Origin: Tomitella biformata AHU 1821
GTDB taxonomy: Bacteria; Actinomycetota; Actinomycetes; Mycobacteriales; Mycobacteriaceae
Direction of reading: 5' to 3'
DNA: 64,000 nt
Assembly (NCBI RefSeq): GCF_000524475.1
Contig: NZ_BAVQ01000009.1
Location: 62,001-126,000 of the forward strand
Positions 62,240-64,000 of the stretch are shown in pieces. The translations under genes were made by a program, and so were the position numbers. Under the pieces are notes generated by a model. The model was not told where the DNA came from and made no database searches. It worked only from the letters and a program-made list of their open reading frames with translations. Each line of letters opens with the position of its first letter. Position 1 is the stretch's first letter.

Positions 62240-62297
62240 GAGCGTGTAGAGGAACGTGCGGGTTTTCGCGAAAACCTGCACGTTCCTCTACACGCTC
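62240..62297. repeat. 58-bp palindromic repeat, right copy
   Basis: Near-perfect palindrome: 27-base arms around a CGCG centre (GTTTTCGCGAAAAC core), with a single G/T-type mismatch. It starts 17 bases before the DUF559 start on the minus strand and ends 25 bases past the aldolase stop, so it is likely a terminator for the aldolase operon as well as a repeat unit. Confidence 0.82.
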
Positions 62298-62322
62298 AGC
62301 GGAGAAAAGCTGAACTAAGGGA

Positions 62323-63351
62323 CTACGCGTTCGCGGCTTCGCGCTCCTGGATGAGGGTCAGCGCGATGTCGATGATCATGTCCTCCTGGCCGCCGACGAG
62401 CTTGCGCTTGCCGGCCTCGAGCAGCAGGGTCCGCACGTCGATGCCGTAGCGCTCCGACGCGACCTCCGCGTGGCGCAGGAAGCTCGAGTACACGCCGGCG
62501 TAGCCGAGGGTCAGCGTCTCGCGGTCCACCCGGACGGGGCGGTCCTGCAGCGGGCGGACGATGTCGTCGGCGGCGTCCTGCAGCGCCATCAGGTCGCAGC
62601 CGTGGTCCCAGCCGTAGATGTCGGCGACGGCGATGAACGGCTCGATGGGGCAGTTGCCGGCCCCGGCACCGTGGCCCGCGAGCGAGGCGTCGACGCGGGT
62701 GACGCCGTTCTCCACGGCCACCACGGAGTTCGCGACCGAGAGCGACAGGTTCTCGTGGGCGTGGATGCCGATCTCGGTGCCCTCGTCGAGGACCTCCTTG
62801 TAGGCACGCACCCGCGCGGCGACGTCGGGCATGGTCAGGCGGCCGCCGGAGTCGGTGACGTACACGCAGTGCGCGCCGTAGGACTCCATCAGCTTGGCCT
62901 GCTTGGCGAGCTCCTCGGGCGGCGCCATGTGGCTCATCATGAGGAAGCCCGAGACGTCCATGCCGATCTCGCGGGCGGTGGTGATGTGCTGCGCGGAGAC
63001 GTCGGCCTCCGTGCAGTGCGTGGCGATGCGGACCGAGCGCACGCCCAGGTCCCAGGCGCGCTGCAGGTCGTGGACGGTGCCCACGCCCGGCAGGAGCAGG
63101 GTGGTCAGGCGGGCGTTCGTGATCGCATCGGCCGCGGCCTCGATCCACTCCCAGTCGGTGTGCGAGCCGGGGCCGTAGTTGATGGAGCCGCCGGCGAGGC
63201 CGTCACCGTGGGCGACCTCGATGGCGCCGACGCCGGCGGCGTCCAGCGCGGAGACGATGCGGCGCACGTCCGTCGGGCTGATGCGGTGGCGCACCGCGTG
63301 CATCCCGTCGCGGAGCGTGACGTCCTGGATGAAGAGGTTGGGCTTGCTCAT
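62323..63351 (-). CDS. hsaF: 4-hydroxy-2-oxovalerate aldolase (HsaF-like)
   Basis: 342 residues of the DRE-TIM metallolyase family. Catalytic/metal region [13 protein letters not shown] at about 10-22, EVAHGDGL at about 45, metal-binding GIHAHEN at about 198-204, and the C-terminal communication domain [22 protein letters not shown]. Cleaves 4-hydroxy-2-oxoacids to pyruvate and an aldehyde, which is channelled to the partner dehydrogenase. ATG 63351 overlaps the dehydrogenase stop (ATGA). Gene order equals that of actinobacterial hsaG-hsaF; a generic meta-cleavage MhpE/DmpG role is equally consistent. Confidence 0.92.
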   Translation of the reverse strand: MSKPNLFIQDVTLRDGMHAVRHRISPTDVRRIVSALDAAGVGAIEVAHGDGLAGGSINYGPGSHTDWEWIEAAADAITNARLTTLLLPGVGTVHDLQRAWDLGVRSVRIATHCTEADVSAQHITTAREIGMDVSGFLMMSHMAPPEELAKQAKLMESYGAHCVYVTDSGGRLTMPDVAARVRAYKEVLDEGTEIGIHAHENLSLSVANSVVAVENGVTRVDASLAGHGAGAGNCPIEPFIAVADIYGWDHGCDLMALQDAADDIVRPLQDRPVRVDRETLTLGYAGVYSSFLRHAEVASERYGIDVRTLLLEAGKRKLVGGQEDMIIDIALTLIQEREAANA

Positions 63352-64000
63352 CAGTTGTTTGCTCCCTGCAGCTGGGCGATCCGCTCGGCGATCTGCATAC
63401 CGGCGGCGGTCATGATGTCGAGGTTGCCTGCGTATGCGGGCAGGTAGTGCGCGGCGCCCTCGACCTCGAGGAACACCGACACCTGGTGGGTCGGGCGGCT
63501 CGCGCCGTCGACGAGCAGGGTCTCCACCGGCTGGTCAGCCGGGATCTCGGTGATCTGGACCTGCTGCTTGAGGCGGTAGCCGGGCACGTAGGCGGAGACG
63601 TCGCCGACCATCTTCTCGATGGACGCCTTGATCTCCTCGTGCATCGCGGGGTCCGGGGCGTCGACCAGGCAGAACACCGTGTCACGCATGATCAGCGGCG
63701 GCTCGGCCGGGTTGAGGATGATGACGGCCTTGCCGCGCTCCGCGCCGCCGACCGAGACGATCGCCTGCGAGGTGGTCTCCGTGAACTCGTCGATGTTGGC
63801 GCGGGTGCCCGGGCCGGCCGACTTGGACGCGATGGAGGCCACGATCTCCGCGTAGGCCACGGGCACGACGCGCGAGACGGCCGCGACCATCGGGATCGTC
63901 GCCTGGCCACCACAGGTGACCATGTTGACGTTCTGCGCGGCCAGGTGCTCGTCGGCGTTGACGGCGGGCACGACGAACGGGCCGATAGCGGCGGGCGTCA
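63351..64000 (-). CDS. hsaG: acetaldehyde dehydrogenase, acylating (HsaG-like), partial
   Basis: C-terminal 216 residues; the 5' part lies beyond the window end. Contains [16 protein letters not shown] with the catalytic Cys, the [13 protein letters not shown] motif, ..[17 protein letters not shown] and the C-terminal ..[30 protein letters not shown]. CoA-acylating oxidation of acetaldehyde or propionaldehyde produced by the aldolase, with NAD. Coupled to the aldolase gene by an ATGA overlap. Confidence 0.92.
   Translation of the reverse strand, partial: TPAAIGPFVVPAVNADEHLAAQNVNMVTCGGQATIPMVAAVSRVVPVAYAEIVASIASKSAGPGTRANIDEFTETTSQAIVSVGGAERGKAVIILNPAEPPLIMRDTVFCLVDAPDPAMHEEIKASIEKMVGDVSAYVPGYRLKQQVQITEIPADQPVETLLVDGASRPTHQVSVFLEVEGAAHYLPAYAGNLDIMTAAGMQIAERIAQLQGANN

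Noticed and set aside
1-64000. tRNA, rRNA or CRISPR arrays
   Set aside because: No cloverleaf with a TTCGAATC-like T arm and CCA-side acceptor, no rRNA core sequence and no regular spaced repeats were found on reading both strands.

Overview
High-GC actinobacterial chromosome, most likely a member of the Mycobacteriales (Gordonia, Rhodococcus, Tsukamurella or Dietzia type; the genus cannot be fixed from sequence alone). Signs are the strong GC bias, GGAGG ribosome sites with frequent GTG/TTG starts, ATGA/GTGA gene overlaps, many acyl-CoA and flavin enzymes, paired CNNM proteins, and an acetaldehyde dehydrogenase - 4-hydroxy-2-oxovalerate aldolase pair in the order of the actinobacterial hsaG-hsaF genes. 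No rRNA, tRNA or CRISPR array was seen.

Layout. 0-8.6 kb: ordinary chromosome (small membrane protein, DUF4287 protein, luciferase-like oxidoreductase, ParD-like/zeta toxin-antitoxin pair, two CNNM transporters, DapA-family aldolase, quinone reductase and CaiB-type CoA-transferase). 8.7-48.6 kb: a large catabolic island, by eye less GC-rich than its flanks and marked by decayed IS3 and IS1380 elements, holding three Baeyer-Villiger monooxygenases, two old-yellow-enzyme/SRPBCC/SDR modules (inverted duplicates, one with a broken SRPBCC gene), a KshA-like Rieske oxygenase with a KshB-like reductase, an acyl-CoA synthetase, two acyl-CoA dehydrogenases, an enoyl-CoA hydratase, two HSL-type hydrolases, a cyclase-family hydrolase, alcohol dehydrogenases, an MFS transporter, a lone solute-binding lipoprotein, an IclR regulator and an unusual TetR regulator. 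48.9-61.2 kb: mixed housekeeping and redox genes, including an ArsR/OYE pair resembling CyeR/Cye1 with a perfect 12-bp-arm palindrome between them. 61.2-64 kb: a frameshifted DUF559 gene bracketed by two near-identical long palindromes, then hsaF-like and the end of hsaG-like.

Main result. Six transcription units of the island each start with the same composite element: a -35 TTGACG (TTGCCT in one), exactly 17 bases, and a -10 TAC(A/T)GT, with a 15-bp palindrome of the form GTAGCC-N3-GGCTAC lying in the spacer and over the -10. Each is oriented toward the operon it precedes. This ties about 22 genes into one apparent regulon. Together they could take a cyclic alcohol or enone (terpenoid- or steroid-like) through dehydrogenation, enone reduction, Rieske hydroxylation, Baeyer-Villiger ring expansion, lactone hydrolysis, CoA activation and beta-oxidation. 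The substrate is inferred, not shown.
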